A stretch of 64,000 nt of DNA. Origin: Candidatus Protochlamydia amoebophila UWE25 (GTDB lineage Bacteria; Chlamydiota; Chlamydiia; Chlamydiales; Parachlamydiaceae). Each line of letters begins with the position of its first letter. Within the stretch, counting starts at the first letter, position 1. Location: assembly GCF_000011565.2 (NCBI RefSeq), contig NC_005861.2:1488001-1552000 (forward strand), given 5' to 3'. This document shows, in pieces, positions 19,719-29,462 of the stretch. The notes below the pieces were generated by a model, which saw only the letters and a program-made list of their open reading frames with translations, was not told where the DNA came from and made no database searches. The translations under genes were made by a program, and so were the position numbers.

Positions 19719-20582
19719 TTATTTTTCATCTTGGGAATAAAAAGCAAGATGAGGAACTCGTAAATCGATAATTGTCATCCCATTATTTGTTCTACTTTTA
19801 ACATTTAAAACTTTATCTAACGAAAAAAAATTCACAATATTTTGTTTATAATGCTCTGGATTCAATCTCAAAAGGGTTTCTGCCGAGATATGTCGAGATA
19901 AAAAGTCTTTTCGATCTTCCAATTTAACAACTATTTGGCGCTGTCCATAACTGTCAGCATAAGCCTCAGCCACGTCTATTTGTTTGACTGCAATCTCCCT
20001 GGTTGCCACATCTTTAAATATTTTTAATACATTTCGAGCTAACTGTAAACGATCTAAATTTTGCAAAGCCACCCCCCATTTTCCTTCATGCTCACTTAAT
20101 CCTAAATAAAAGGTAGGGATAGATTTGGGAGTAAAAAAAGGACGAAAAGGAAATAAAATTCCATCTTCATCAATTGCCGTATTAGAATAATCTCCAACAT
20201 AAGCAATAGGGCTTCTCATTTCATATTGAATATATAAAGTACCAGGGCGTATTTTTTTAATAGAAACTTTTTTAATTAAAGGGCTTTTTAAAAGCTTTTT
20301 TTCTCCTTCAAAACTATCAAACTGGTAAAGATTTGCAGGCTGATCTAAAGATAATTCTAAAAGTTCTGCTAAATATCCCGTTTTCAAACTTTCTTGGTGA
20401 GGAGTCTCTTGAACAATAGCGACAATTTGATACTGTCCGCCGTGCAATCTTTTTTCCTTGGCCGACTGATAATACAACCATCCCATCAATGCCGATCCTG
20501 AAATTAGTAAAGAAGAAAGTAAAATCCATAAACAGGCTCGTTTAAAAGGAATTTCTGGGTTAGGGTAAGATTTAGAAACCAT
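19719..20582 (-). CDS. ftsQ: Cell division protein, FtsQ-like (POTRA domain)
   Basis: A 287-residue bitopic membrane protein. One N-terminal transmembrane segment (about residues 15-35) follows a short cytoplasmic tail. After it comes a POTRA-like region with LLELSLDQP and SPLIKKVSIKKIRPGTLYIQYEMRSPIAYVGD, and then a C-terminal FtsQ-type domain. This layout and the position straight after murC mark it as FtsQ (DivIB), a scaffold of the divisome. Sequence likeness is modest, so the name rests largely on layout and context. It is the last gene of the minus-strand cluster, and neither ftsA nor ftsZ follows. Confidence 0.78.
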   Translation of the reverse strand: MVSKSYPNPEIPFKRACLWILLSSLLISGSALMGWLYYQSAKEKRLHGGQYQIVAIVQETPHQESLKTGYLAELLELSLDQPANLYQFDSFEGEKKLLKSPLIKKVSIKKIRPGTLYIQYEMRSPIAYVGDYSNTAIDEDGILFPFRPFFTPKSIPTFYLGLSEHEGKWGVALQNLDRLQLARNVLKIFKDVATREIAVKQIDVAEAYADSYGQRQIVVKLEDRKDFLSRHISAETLLRLNPEHYKQNIVNFFSLDKVLNVKSRTNNGMTIIDLRVPHLAFYSQDEK

Positions 20583-20624
20583 AGATTTTCTGATTAAAAG
20601 AGGTTATTTTCAAGCGTAACAAAG

Positions 20625-21989
20625 TTAAAAGCGCTTTCCATTTTCAAGCAAGCTTAGTGTTTCGCTAGCCACTTTTGTGACATCTCCAGCCCCGAGAGTC
20701 ACAATGACATCGAGAGGTTGAATAAATTCACTAAGTTTATGTCCTAACGCCGTTCGAGGAACATATTTGACTGGAACACTAGAGTTCTCAGAAATTTCCT
20801 GGATAATTTGTTGTTGAGATATTCCCTCAATAGGCGTTTCTCCTGCCCCATAAACATCTGTTACAAACACTTCATCGGCATTATTAAAAATTTTTCCATA
20901 CATTCCTAAACAATCCTTTATACGAGAAAAGCGATGAGGTTGAAAAACAGCAATCAGCCTTTTCGATTTAATAGCTTTTCGAATTCCCTCTAAGGTGGTT
21001 TGAATTTCTGTTGGATGGTGTGCATAATCATCTAAAAAAATAGTGTTTTCAAACTCTCCCTTATACTCACATCGCCTTAATACCCCACAAAATCTTTCAA
21101 ATGTGTGCCTAATCGAAGCTTCAGAAATATTTAAAGACATTGCTAATCCAAATACTGCAGCACCATTGAGAAGATTATGTCGGCCAATTAAATTTAATTT
21201 AATGGATGGATACTTTTTTTCATTGCCTTCTAAATCAAATTCAAGATTGAAATCTTTTTGAAAAACATTAGAAATTCTCCAATTGCAATGCTCTCCAAAG
21301 CCATAACTTTGCCCAATACCATTGAGAAATTTTAAATGAGTATCATCTCCACACCAAAAAAGGTGATTGGGGGAAGAAATTTGGGAAGTAAACTGCTGAA
21401 AAGATTGTATTAATACATCTTCAGAATTTTCATAGGAGTTTAAATGATCGTTATCGATATTGGTCACAATAGCTCCGTAGGGAAAATACTTTAAAAAGCT
21501 TCGATCACTTTCGTCGGCCTCAAAAACAAATAAATCACCTAAACCATGTTTTGCATTACTTTGAAATTGAGGGATTATCCCACCAACGGCAAAAGAAGAA
21601 TCGCAATTTGCTTCTAAAAGAGTTGTTGCTAAAAGAGAGGATGTTGTCGTTTTACCATGAGTTCCAGTAACAGCTAATGATTTTTTTTGTCTTGTTAAAA
21701 GGGCTAATAATTCAGCACGATGAAGTAAAGAACATTGCAAATTTTTTGCTGCAAGGTATTCAGGATTATCAGTTTTTATATCACTACTGTAAATCACAGT
21801 AGACCCTGAAGTAATATAAGAAGGAGAATGTCCTTTATAAATAGTCGCACCAGATTTAATTAATCCTTCAATAGTGTAGTTAAAAGCAATATCACTACCT
21901 GACACACTCAGATTTTGTTGAAGTAGAATTCGCGCAAGCCCGCTCATTCCTATTCCACCGATTCCAATGAAATGATAATGCCCTCTCAT
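20625..21989 (-). CDS. murC: UDP-N-acetylmuramate--L-alanine ligase
   Basis: Adds L-alanine to UDP-MurNAc, the first peptide step of peptidoglycan synthesis. The N-terminal glycine-rich loop (GIGGIGMSGLARIL) and the ATP site VTGTHGKTTTSS (around residue 108) are typical, as are FEADESDRSFL and FLDDYAHHPTEI. The length of 454 residues is that of a stand-alone MurC. In C. trachomatis MurC is fused to the D-alanine-D-alanine ligase Ddl (recalled); here the fusion is absent and no ddl lies nearby. murC begins two bases after the murG stop and is followed by ftsQ. Confidence 0.96.
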   Translation of the reverse strand: MRGHYHFIGIGGIGMSGLARILLQQNLSVSGSDIAFNYTIEGLIKSGATIYKGHSPSYITSGSTVIYSSDIKTDNPEYLAAKNLQCSLLHRAELLALLTRQKKSLAVTGTHGKTTTSSLLATTLLEANCDSSFAVGGIIPQFQSNAKHGLGDLFVFEADESDRSFLKYFPYGAIVTNIDNDHLNSYENSEDVLIQSFQQFTSQISSPNHLFWCGDDTHLKFLNGIGQSYGFGEHCNWRISNVFQKDFNLEFDLEGNEKKYPSIKLNLIGRHNLLNGAAVFGLAMSLNISEASIRHTFERFCGVLRRCEYKGEFENTIFLDDYAHHPTEIQTTLEGIRKAIKSKRLIAVFQPHRFSRIKDCLGMYGKIFNNADEVFVTDVYGAGETPIEGISQQQIIQEISENSSVPVKYVPRTALGHKLSEFIQPLDVIVTLGAGDVTKVASETLSLLENGKRF

Positions 21990-21991
21990 GG

Positions 21992-23122
21992 TTATTTCCT
22001 TTTCTGTGGTGCTTTATGTAAACTTTTTAATTCGCTTGTGTCTAAAACAAGCTCGCAAAGCGTTGTACGATCTGGCCTACATTTATAAGAATGGATAGCG
22101 CTTTTCCTTTTATCTAATGCTATAGGGTCAATTAACAGTTGAATAGATTTAAGAACAATTTCTGGTTTAGCTTTCTCTTCAACAATTTTTATTCCACCCT
22201 TAACAATATCAACAAAAAAATCAGCATTTTTGTCTTGATGATGATCTGTTGCGTGAGGATAAGGAATTAAAATCCCTGGCACTTCAAATTCCATTGCTTC
22301 AGCAATTGTAGAAGCTCCTGAACGACTTATAAATACTTCTGCTGCACGCCATGCTAAATGCATATTTTTTTCAAATGCTTTGACAGAGGCTTTTACTTGG
22401 TAATTAGCATAAAAAATTTTAAGTTCATCTGCTTCTTGTATACTTCCTGTAATATGAATGATTTGAATAGGTGTATTCTTCCATGTATTGGCTAAATTTC
22501 TCATCAATCTGTTAATGGCTAAAGCTCCCTGAGATCCACCGAAAACTAAAAGTGTAGAGTTATTTTTACTTAATCCAAAATAAGATAATGCCTCTATTTT
22601 ATCAATTTGATCAAGCTGATACCCTTCTCTTAAAGGCATCCCTACTTCTATCGTATTTCCTTTCAACAAAGTAGCTGTAAAAGGAAAATGAATACCTACT
22701 CGCCAAGCCATTGAAGCAAGCCATTTGTTAGCTTTTCCTGGAATACTATTTGCTTCATGCAAAACAATTGGAATACGGAGAATTTTTGCTGCAAGTAAAG
22801 GAGGCACTGTATAGTAACTTCCAAATCCAACAACAACATCTGGTTTAAATTTTCTAATAATTCGAATACTTTGCCAAACGCCTCTTAAAAGATTAAAAAC
22901 ACCTTTTAATAATTTAAAAGGATTTTTAGAAAAGAGTGGACTTGCAGAAACTTCTTGAAAAGGGAAAATGGAGCGATCAAAATATTTATTTGTTGAAAGG
23001 CCGCCCGCAACAAACAAAATAGAGGAAGAATAGGTTTTTTTGATGAGTTCTTGTGCTAATCCTTGAGCAGGAAAAATATGCCCCCCCGTCCCACCAGCTG
23101 TAATCATAAACCGTTTAGACAT
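21992..23122 (-). CDS. murG: UDP-N-acetylglucosamine--MurNAc-pentapeptide transferase
   Basis: GT28 glycosyltransferase that adds GlcNAc to lipid I to make lipid II on the inner face of the membrane. The N-terminal loop MITAGGTGGHIFPAQGLA is diagnostic, with VVGFGSYYTVPPLLAA, VLHEANSIPGKAN and LVFGGSQGALAINRLM following, and the C-terminal donor site SRSGASTIAEAMEF. The ATG start has GAGGAG six bases upstream. The start lies inside ftsW (19-base overlap), so the two are translationally coupled. Confidence 0.96.
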   Translation of the reverse strand: MSKRFMITAGGTGGHIFPAQGLAQELIKKTYSSSILFVAGGLSTNKYFDRSIFPFQEVSASPLFSKNPFKLLKGVFNLLRGVWQSIRIIRKFKPDVVVGFGSYYTVPPLLAAKILRIPIVLHEANSIPGKANKWLASMAWRVGIHFPFTATLLKGNTIEVGMPLREGYQLDQIDKIEALSYFGLSKNNSTLLVFGGSQGALAINRLMRNLANTWKNTPIQIIHITGSIQEADELKIFYANYQVKASVKAFEKNMHLAWRAAEVFISRSGASTIAEAMEFEVPGILIPYPHATDHHQDKNADFFVDIVKGGIKIVEEKAKPEIVLKSIQLLIDPIALDKRKSAIHSYKCRPDRTTLCELVLDTSELKSLHKAPQKRK

Positions 23123-24213
23123 ACTTGACTCCTCTGATGAGCAATATTTAATAACAGTCCGAGACCTGCGATGTTAGCCATTAATGAAGTCCCACCTTGG
23201 CTAAAAAAAGGAAGATTTAATCCTGTACTTGGCAATAAACCAGACACAACTCCAAGATTCATAAAAGCTTGAAAACAGATTAAAAAAGTAATGGCCGTCG
23301 CAAAATAAAAACCTCTTCTGTCTGAAGAAATATGAGCAATATAAAATCCCACGTAACCAATAATCATATAAAGAATCACTAAAGCTGTTACACCTATAAA
23401 GCCAAACTCTTCCGCGTAAATAGCCGCAATATAATCATTTTGTGCTTCGGGAAGATAACTTAATTTCTGCAAACTATTCCCAGGCCCTCTTCCTAACAAT
23501 TGCCCAGAACCTGCAGCTATTTTTGCTTGATAAGGTTGATGGCCTTTACCTCTCAAATCTAGTTCCGGATGAAGATAAACTTTTAACCTTGCTGATACGT
23601 AAGGAAGATGATAAGCAGAAATTGCACCAATCACCATAAAACACATCAGTGGAAGAGCCCAATATTTAAATCGAATTTTTGTCATCACACACATGACTAT
23701 GACAACAAGGCCTATCACACCCGCCGTCCCATTATTAGGTTCTATTAAGATAAGGAAAATAGGGGTTCCTACTTGAGCGATCAGTTTAAGAAAGTCTTTT
23801 AACCCTAGCGATTCCCCCTCTATATTTTCCATTCGATAGATAAAATAAGCCGGAACAATGTATTTAACAAATTCGGAAGGTTGGAAAAAAAATCCTGCAA
23901 CACCAATCCATCTCCTTGATCCATTAACTTCTTTACCTAAACCTGGAATAAGTGTCAGAACAAGTAAAAAACAGAAAAAAACTAACAAATAGGGACTAAA
24001 ACTAATGACCTTCTGATACCCCAAATGCCATACACAACCAGCTAAGATTAATCCTATCAAACAATAAAAAATTTGTTTTAATAAGGCCTGATGGGTACTT
24101 TTATTAAGCGCAAGATCTAAAACTTCTGCTGAAGTGGTATTAAAAATCATAACTAGCCCCATCGCGAAGATCGAAGCCACACAAAATAATAGTAACGACC
24201 GATAAAATGTCAT
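23104..24213 (-). CDS. ftsW: SEDS-family peptidoglycan polymerase FtsW
   Basis: A 369-residue polytopic membrane protein with about ten predicted membrane helices. SEDS features include VNGSRRWIGVAGFFFQPSEFVKY, GQLLGRGPGNSLQKLSYLPEAQNDYIAA and the C-terminal GGTSLMANIAGLGLL. SEDS proteins polymerise glycan strands from lipid II. The position between the LysM gene and murG matches C. trachomatis (recalled). In a lineage without FtsZ, FtsW together with MreB-type proteins is thought to drive septal synthesis. Confidence 0.94.
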   Translation of the reverse strand: MTFYRSLLLFCVASIFAMGLVMIFNTTSAEVLDLALNKSTHQALLKQIFYCLIGLILAGCVWHLGYQKVISFSPYLLVFFCFLLVLTLIPGLGKEVNGSRRWIGVAGFFFQPSEFVKYIVPAYFIYRMENIEGESLGLKDFLKLIAQVGTPIFLILIEPNNGTAGVIGLVVIVMCVMTKIRFKYWALPLMCFMVIGAISAYHLPYVSARLKVYLHPELDLRGKGHQPYQAKIAAGSGQLLGRGPGNSLQKLSYLPEAQNDYIAAIYAEEFGFIGVTALVILYMIIGYVGFYIAHISSDRRGFYFATAITFLICFQAFMNLGVVSGLLPSTGLNLPFFSQGGTSLMANIAGLGLLLNIAHQRSQVCLNGL

Positions 24214-24219
24214 GAACAG

Positions 24220-24954
24220 CTACTTAACGCGAATGCGATCCCCAATCTTCAAATTTCTAGCCTTTTCTTCATCTAATTGATTTAGCCTTAAAATATCCTC
24301 ATATTTCACATTAAATTGTTTAGCAATTTTCCAAGGATTATCTCCGCTCTTAACAATATAATAAACAGCTTCGGATGAGTTTTGATTATTTTCTATTTGC
24401 TCTAAATCCTTTTTAGATATTTCACTTTTTGCTGCAATTGCCCCTTGAACTTGATTCAAAGGAATTTTTAAAACTTGACCTATTGACAACTTTTCGTTGG
24501 GAAGGTTATTTGCTTTCTTAATCGCATTAATCGTTGTCCCATTAGCACGAGCAATCTTTTCTAATACATCTCCTTTTTTAACGGTTATTTCAACAAAATT
24601 ACCTTTAAAATTAGGTGAAAATTCAGATATTGGCTCATCGTCTTCAGAAGGACTCGCCTGAACAACGATAGATTCAGGATTATAAGAATCAGAAGGATCA
24701 ATTTTTAATGAATAAGAAGGTTGAGAATAATACTTTAAAACATTATCAACTTCGTCCACAATAACTGGTCCGGTCGCGACTAGATGATTAGCCGGATCAG
24801 TTAAAGGAATTTCTTTAGCCTCCGCTAAAGAAGAATTGAATTCGCTTTGCTCCAGCACTTTTTCAGTATCATAAATGATAGCTGTCGCAAATAAAATCGC
24901 TAACAATCCAGCATTGATAACGACAGCAATCAGTATCGTATCCTTTCTTGTCAT
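24220..24954 (-). CDS. Secreted or anchored LysM-domain protein (NlpD-like position, no peptidase)
   Basis: A 244-residue protein with an N-terminal membrane segment (residues about 8-28), an acidic linker, and two LysM domains: VEITVKKGDVLEKIARANG to LSIGQVLKIP, and VYYIVKSGDNPWKIAKQFN to LKIGDRIRVK at the C terminus. LysM domains bind the glycan of peptidoglycan. No M23 (LytM) peptidase domain follows, unlike NlpD or EnvC, although the gene occupies the place called nlpD in C. trachomatis (recalled). It may act as a wall-binding or amidase-activating factor. It sits six bases before ftsW, with a GAGAGGAT ribosome site. Confidence 0.88.
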   Translation of the reverse strand: MTRKDTILIAVVINAGLLAILFATAIIYDTEKVLEQSEFNSSLAEAKEIPLTDPANHLVATGPVIVDEVDNVLKYYSQPSYSLKIDPSDSYNPESIVVQASPSEDDEPISEFSPNFKGNFVEITVKKGDVLEKIARANGTTINAIKKANNLPNEKLSIGQVLKIPLNQVQGAIAAKSEISKKDLEQIENNQNSSEAVYYIVKSGDNPWKIAKQFNVKYEDILRLNQLDEEKARNLKIGDRIRVK

Positions 24955-24990
24955 TTTATTTATCCTCTCTATTTTTTTTATTTCTCTTAT

Positions 24991-26325
24991 TTATAGAAGT
25001 TTTACGAGCCTTTTAAACTCTTCTCCACGATGGATATAATCTTTAAACATATCAAAACTTGCACAACCGGGAGAGAGTAAAACAGCGTCTCCTTCTTTAG
25101 CATCCTGATAAGCCTGCTTGACAGCGTCATCTAAATTTGCTTCGATTTGCACTCTAATATGCAGTGATAATTCTTTTTGAATTTTATTTGCCGCTTGCCC
25201 TATGGCATAAACTTTTTTTACATGACCTTTAAAAACATTTAACCAAGCCACATAAGAAGCCCCTTTATCCACTCCTCCAGCGATCAAAAATACAGGACGA
25301 TTGATCGATTGTACAGCTCGCATAACCGCATCAATATTCGTTCCTTTGCTATCATCATAAAAATGAATCCCATTCTTTTCTAAAACAAACTCGACACGAT
25401 GCGAGGGCTTTTGAAAAGTCTTTAAAGCCTGTAAAAATTGCTGAGGTTTAATTCCTCGTCGTGCGCAAATGGCATAGGCAGCTAAGAGATTTTCTAGATC
25501 ATGATTTTCTTTCCCTTGCCATTCTAGCGGTAACTCAAACTGCTGCATTCCTTCTAAGAAGACCGAGCATAAATCTGTATAAGTATGACAAGAAGGTAAA
25601 TAACCATACGTCGAATGAGGAAAATTTAAAAGATGCTGGTATTCGACGGCAGCTTTCCTCTCGACAAATAATTTTCCCGATTTTTTTAAACATTTTCCAA
25701 TTTGAAATTTCGATTTTGCATAGTTTTCCATTGTCTCATAGCGCTCTAAATGATCAGGAGTGATATTCAAAACAACAGCTTCGTCCAAAACCTGTTGTTG
25801 AAAAGTGTCAAGCTGATAGGAGCTAAGCTCCAAAACGGCAATTTCTTGAAAATCGAGTGTTAAAATTTCTCTTGTTAAGGGAGTCCCTACATTACCTAAA
25901 GCTTTAGCTTTTAATCCATTTGCATTCAAAATATGTGTAATTAATAAAGTGACCGTTGTTTTGCCATTAGTTCCTGTCACACCAATAATCGAATGACAAG
26001 ACGCGCGGCATCCCAATTCAATTTCTCCGATTACCTCTTTTTTATGTTCGTGCGCTTTTTTAATTAAAGGGTGATTTGAAGGAATTCCAGGAGAAACGAC
26101 GATTAAATCAAATGTTTTTAAATCAATAGTTTCACAATCCGCTTGAATTACCAATCCCTTTGCTTTCAGTTCTAAAATTTCAGGTTGATTTTCCAATTGA
26201 AGATAATCTCGATCCACCCCTAAAACTTTTACTCCAGATGTTTGCAAGAAAGAAGCCGCGGCTCTTCCACTTACCCCTAATCCAATGATGAGCGCTTTTT
26301 TCCCAAAGTAATTTTCTATCGGCAT
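24991..26325 (-). CDS. murD: UDP-N-acetylmuramoylalanine--D-glutamate ligase
   Basis: Adds D-glutamate to UDP-MurNAc-L-Ala. The N-terminal nucleotide fold (ALIIGLGVSGRAAASFL), the ATP loop VTGTNGKTTVTLL (around residue 116), LELSSYQLDTF, NITPDHLERY and the C-terminal DDSKGTNIDAVMRAV and LLSPGCASFDMFKDYIHRGEEF are all present. The length (444 residues) is normal. It lies between mraY and the LysM gene with short gaps, inside one transcript. Confidence 0.96.
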   Translation of the reverse strand: MPIENYFGKKALIIGLGVSGRAAASFLQTSGVKVLGVDRDYLQLENQPEILELKAKGLVIQADCETIDLKTFDLIVVSPGIPSNHPLIKKAHEHKKEVIGEIELGCRASCHSIIGVTGTNGKTTVTLLITHILNANGLKAKALGNVGTPLTREILTLDFQEIAVLELSSYQLDTFQQQVLDEAVVLNITPDHLERYETMENYAKSKFQIGKCLKKSGKLFVERKAAVEYQHLLNFPHSTYGYLPSCHTYTDLCSVFLEGMQQFELPLEWQGKENHDLENLLAAYAICARRGIKPQQFLQALKTFQKPSHRVEFVLEKNGIHFYDDSKGTNIDAVMRAVQSINRPVFLIAGGVDKGASYVAWLNVFKGHVKKVYAIGQAANKIQKELSLHIRVQIEANLDDAVKQAYQDAKEGDAVLLSPGCASFDMFKDYIHRGEEFKRLVKLL

Positions 26326-26339
26326 CTGTTATCAATCCT

Positions 26340-27572
26340 TTATTGAAATTTTAAAGAGGCAATGCCAATGATAGCAAAGAGTAAACTCATGATCCAAAAT
26401 CGAATCACAACTTTAGTTTCGGGCCATCCTTTATATTCGAAATGATGATGCAAAGGCGCACAAAGGAAAATTCTTTTTTTATTTCTAAGTCGATAGCTAG
26501 CCACTTGAAGAATAACGGAAAGTGCTTCGGCAACAAAAATCCCTCCAACAATCCCTAAAAGAAACTCTCTGCGCAACAGCACTGCTGAGACGCCTAAAAT
26601 TCCCCCTAATGTCAAAGAACCTGTATCTCCCATAAAGACTTGTGCAGGATAACCATTATACCATAAAAATCCTAAGCTTGCTCCGATTAAGGCGCAAAGA
26701 TAAATGGCTATTTCTCCACTTCCTTCGATGTAAAGGATGTTGAGGTAACGAGCAATATCCACATGATTGGAAACAAAAGCGATCAAGCAAAGGGATCCTG
26801 CCGCTGTAACCAAACAACCAGCCAACAATCCATCTAAGCCATCGGTCAAATTAGCGGCATTTGAAGATCCTGTGATCACAAAAAAAATGAAAAAAGCCAT
26901 GAGAATAAGAGAAATACCTCCAAACGTAACAACAGGCTCTTTAAAAAAGGGAATGTAGAGTCTCGAAGCGTATTCTTTCAAACTAATGCTTTTAGTTTGA
27001 GAAGGCATCTCTTGTAAAGTTTCAGAATTTTTAACAACAATCTGCTCTTTAATTACGGGAGGTTGAAACCATGTCCACTTCTCAAACATTTCATTAACTG
27101 AACTCAATAAAAAATAAGAAGCAATTGCAGCGGATAAAACAAATTGAAAAAATAATTTTCCTCGTGCTGACATCCCTTTGGTATTTTTATATTTCAATTT
27201 GAGATAATCGTCTCTTCCTCCAATCAAACCTAAAAATACAGTTGTGACAAACAAAATGAGTGTGAAAATATGTGTTAAATCCATCCATAAAACTAATGAA
27301 ACCAACATAGAAGAAAGAATAAGAATTCCTCCCATTGTGGGAGTGTTTTGTTTCTTCTCATGTAATTGTCCCAGCAAGGGGCAATCTTCTTTTCGAATTG
27401 ACTGACCGATTTTTAACTCATAAAGTTTACGGATAAAATAAGGCCCTAAAAAAATACTCAATAGAAGAGAAGTAATTGCGGCAAGAATCATTCTTGTAGA
27501 ATAATAACTAAAGACGCTTGGAACTTTTAGAGTCCAAACCCTTTCCAAGTAATCAATTGCAAACAAAATCAT
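26340..27572 (-). CDS. mraY: Phospho-N-acetylmuramoyl-pentapeptide transferase
   Basis: Integral membrane enzyme that transfers phospho-MurNAc-pentapeptide to undecaprenyl phosphate, making lipid I. Motifs include NTPTMGGILIL, the Asp pair in RDDYLKLKYKNTKGMSARGKLFFQ, TDGLDGLLAG, YPAQVFMGDTGSLTLGG and the final LCAPLHHHFEYKGWPE. At 410 residues it is about 50 longer than usual. The extra residues lie roughly between positions 165 and 210, after SSVNEMFEKW, in a loop between membrane helices. Confidence 0.96.
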   Translation of the reverse strand: MILFAIDYLERVWTLKVPSVFSYYSTRMILAAITSLLLSIFLGPYFIRKLYELKIGQSIRKEDCPLLGQLHEKKQNTPTMGGILILSSMLVSLVLWMDLTHIFTLILFVTTVFLGLIGGRDDYLKLKYKNTKGMSARGKLFFQFVLSAAIASYFLLSSVNEMFEKWTWFQPPVIKEQIVVKNSETLQEMPSQTKSISLKEYASRLYIPFFKEPVVTFGGISLILMAFFIFFVITGSSNAANLTDGLDGLLAGCLVTAAGSLCLIAFVSNHVDIARYLNILYIEGSGEIAIYLCALIGASLGFLWYNGYPAQVFMGDTGSLTLGGILGVSAVLLRREFLLGIVGGIFVAEALSVILQVASYRLRNKKRIFLCAPLHHHFEYKGWPETKVVIRFWIMSLLFAIIGIASLKFQ

Positions 27573-27595
27573 AAATAAAGCTCTTTAGTTATTTT

Positions 27596-28933
27596 TTACA
27601 GTTCTTCTAATATTTTCCACAACTCTTTGGATCTAGATCCTTTCAATAAAACAACATCGGCGGGTTTTAAGTTTTTTTTTAAAGTTGAAATTAGCTCAGA
27701 ACGTTCCATAAATAATTCAACAGGTCGATTTGCTTTTTTCCAAACCTCAACAATAGGTAAACACTCAGCACCAAGACAGTACATTTTATCCACATAATTT
27801 AAAGCAAACTCACCAACACGTTGGTGACATTCATCTGAAAAATGTCCAAGCTCCATCATACTACCTAAAACAGCAATTTTATAACCTTTTCCCGTTGCAT
27901 TTGGCAGCGTTTCTAAGGCAGATTTGACCGATAATTCCGAAGCATTATAAGAATCATTTAAAAAATAAACACCCTCTTTTTGAACGAATTGTAGGCGCCT
28001 CTCGGGTAATTTAAGAAAAGGGATAGCTTGTTTAATTTCATTCCAAGTTAGCTCGAAATACCTCGCAACAGCAATCGCAGCAAGTAAGTTGTGAAGATTG
28101 TGTTTACCTGGCAAACACATTTTACCAAGAGAAATACTCTGTCCTTCAGTTTTTAATCTAACTTCTTCATTAACAGTTTCTAAATGATAATCAGCCCTAG
28201 AGCTTACTGTCGAAAAGGATATTTTTTTGCATTCTCCTATTTGAGCAATTGTTTCATAAGCTTCTATCTCTCGATCAACCACACCTAATCGAGTATGCGA
28301 ATGAGAGAATATTTCTGCTTTTGTTAAAGCGATATCTTTTAATGTTTCAAAGCGACAAGCATGGACTAAAGCAGCTGTTGTCAATACAGACACTTCTGGA
28401 TGAGCAATATTGACTAATGTACTCAGCTGCCCAGGTTCTGTCATTCCCATTTCTAAAACTAAGATATCTTCCGTCCCAGTCGTATGATTTAATACAGTTA
28501 AAGGAAGACCTACCTGTGAATTGCTATTTCCCTGGGAAGCAGCAGTGACATATCTCTGCTCTAAAAGTGTTTTAATAAACTCTTTTGTGGTTGTTTTCCC
28601 TATTGAACCTGTTACAGCTACAACACGGCTCGTTTTTTCAAGACATTTTTGAGCTAGCATTTGGAGAGCTAGTAAAGGATTTTCTGTTCGAAATAAATGC
28701 ATCCCAAATACAGGCCCTTGATAATTTTGATCGACGATTGCCGCTAAGGCTCCTTTTTGCTTCACTTCATTCAAATAGGCGTGCCCATCTACATGCTCTC
28801 CCCTTAAAGCGACAAAAACCTCATTTTTTTTTGTTAGCCGACTATCTACACAAAATCCTTTAACTACACCCTCTACTTCAGGCAAAGAGGAATTCAAGAT
28901 TTTAGCAATCTGTTTTAAAGTCATTATTCTCAT
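27596..28933 (-). CDS. murF: UDP-N-acetylmuramoyl-tripeptide--D-alanyl-D-alanine ligase
   Basis: Adds the D-Ala-D-Ala dipeptide to complete the UDP-MurNAc-pentapeptide. The ATP loop is VTGSIGKTTTKEF (about residue 107), with EMGMTEPGQLS, GKHNLHNLLAAIAVA and the Mur signature FLNDSYNASELSVKSAL. The N-terminal substrate domain has VDSRLTKKNEVFVALRGEHVDGH. The ATG start has AGGAT eight bases upstream; a second ATG nine bases on is possible. It is the first clear gene of the murF-mraY-murD-LysM-ftsW-murG-murC-ftsQ run. Confidence 0.96.
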   Translation of the reverse strand: MRIMTLKQIAKILNSSLPEVEGVVKGFCVDSRLTKKNEVFVALRGEHVDGHAYLNEVKQKGALAAIVDQNYQGPVFGMHLFRTENPLLALQMLAQKCLEKTSRVVAVTGSIGKTTTKEFIKTLLEQRYVTAASQGNSNSQVGLPLTVLNHTTGTEDILVLEMGMTEPGQLSTLVNIAHPEVSVLTTAALVHACRFETLKDIALTKAEIFSHSHTRLGVVDREIEAYETIAQIGECKKISFSTVSSRADYHLETVNEEVRLKTEGQSISLGKMCLPGKHNLHNLLAAIAVARYFELTWNEIKQAIPFLKLPERRLQFVQKEGVYFLNDSYNASELSVKSALETLPNATGKGYKIAVLGSMMELGHFSDECHQRVGEFALNYVDKMYCLGAECLPIVEVWKKANRPVELFMERSELISTLKKNLKPADVVLLKGSRSKELWKILEEL

Positions 28934-28944
28934 TGATGCTAATC

Positions 28945-29181
28945 CTATTTAAAAAACCTTAGTCCGGCTTTATCTTTATTAGCTTCTTCTCTTATCCCAA
29001 ATAAAGCATGGATTGGATAAGAAATCGCAGATTTGTGAACATAATGAGGCAAAACAATGTAAATGGAATGAAATATTGGAGTCGTCATTTCATGAAATGC
29101 CAAGGTAAAAATAAGGCAAATAACTCTACTTGGAATCTTTTTCACTATTGAAATAAAATTTGGCACTGACCGGTCAGACAT
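28945..29181 (-). CDS. Doubtful small open frame upstream of murF
   Basis: A 78-codon frame that ends 11 bases before murF, with an AGGTG only three bases before its ATG. It has no recognised domain and an atypical composition (many His, Ile and Pro). It could be a leader gene of the cell-wall operon or chance. I list it only because of its position. Confidence 0.2.
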   Translation of the reverse strand: MSDRSVPNFISIVKKIPSRVICLIFTLAFHEMTTPIFHSIYIVLPHYVHKSAISYPIHALFGIREEANKDKAGLRFFK

Positions 29182-29462
29182 TTCACCTGCCGCTTTTCGA
29201 AACGCTGCAATAGTTAATTCAAATTTCGTTTTACTTATATGATATAAAACAACGGTTTATTTCAATTATATCCATCTATATTGGATCAAAACTTAAGAAA
29301 AGTCAAAGGTTTCATGGGTTTTATATAAAACCATCGAAATTTCTTATCATGCCAATATTTGAATGAACAGAAAACAAAACCTTCTTACTTTGCCATTGAC
29401 TCGCTTGAAATCCCTAAATCATTTATGATGATTCTTTTCGCGAAAAATCTTTGGAGAAAAAA

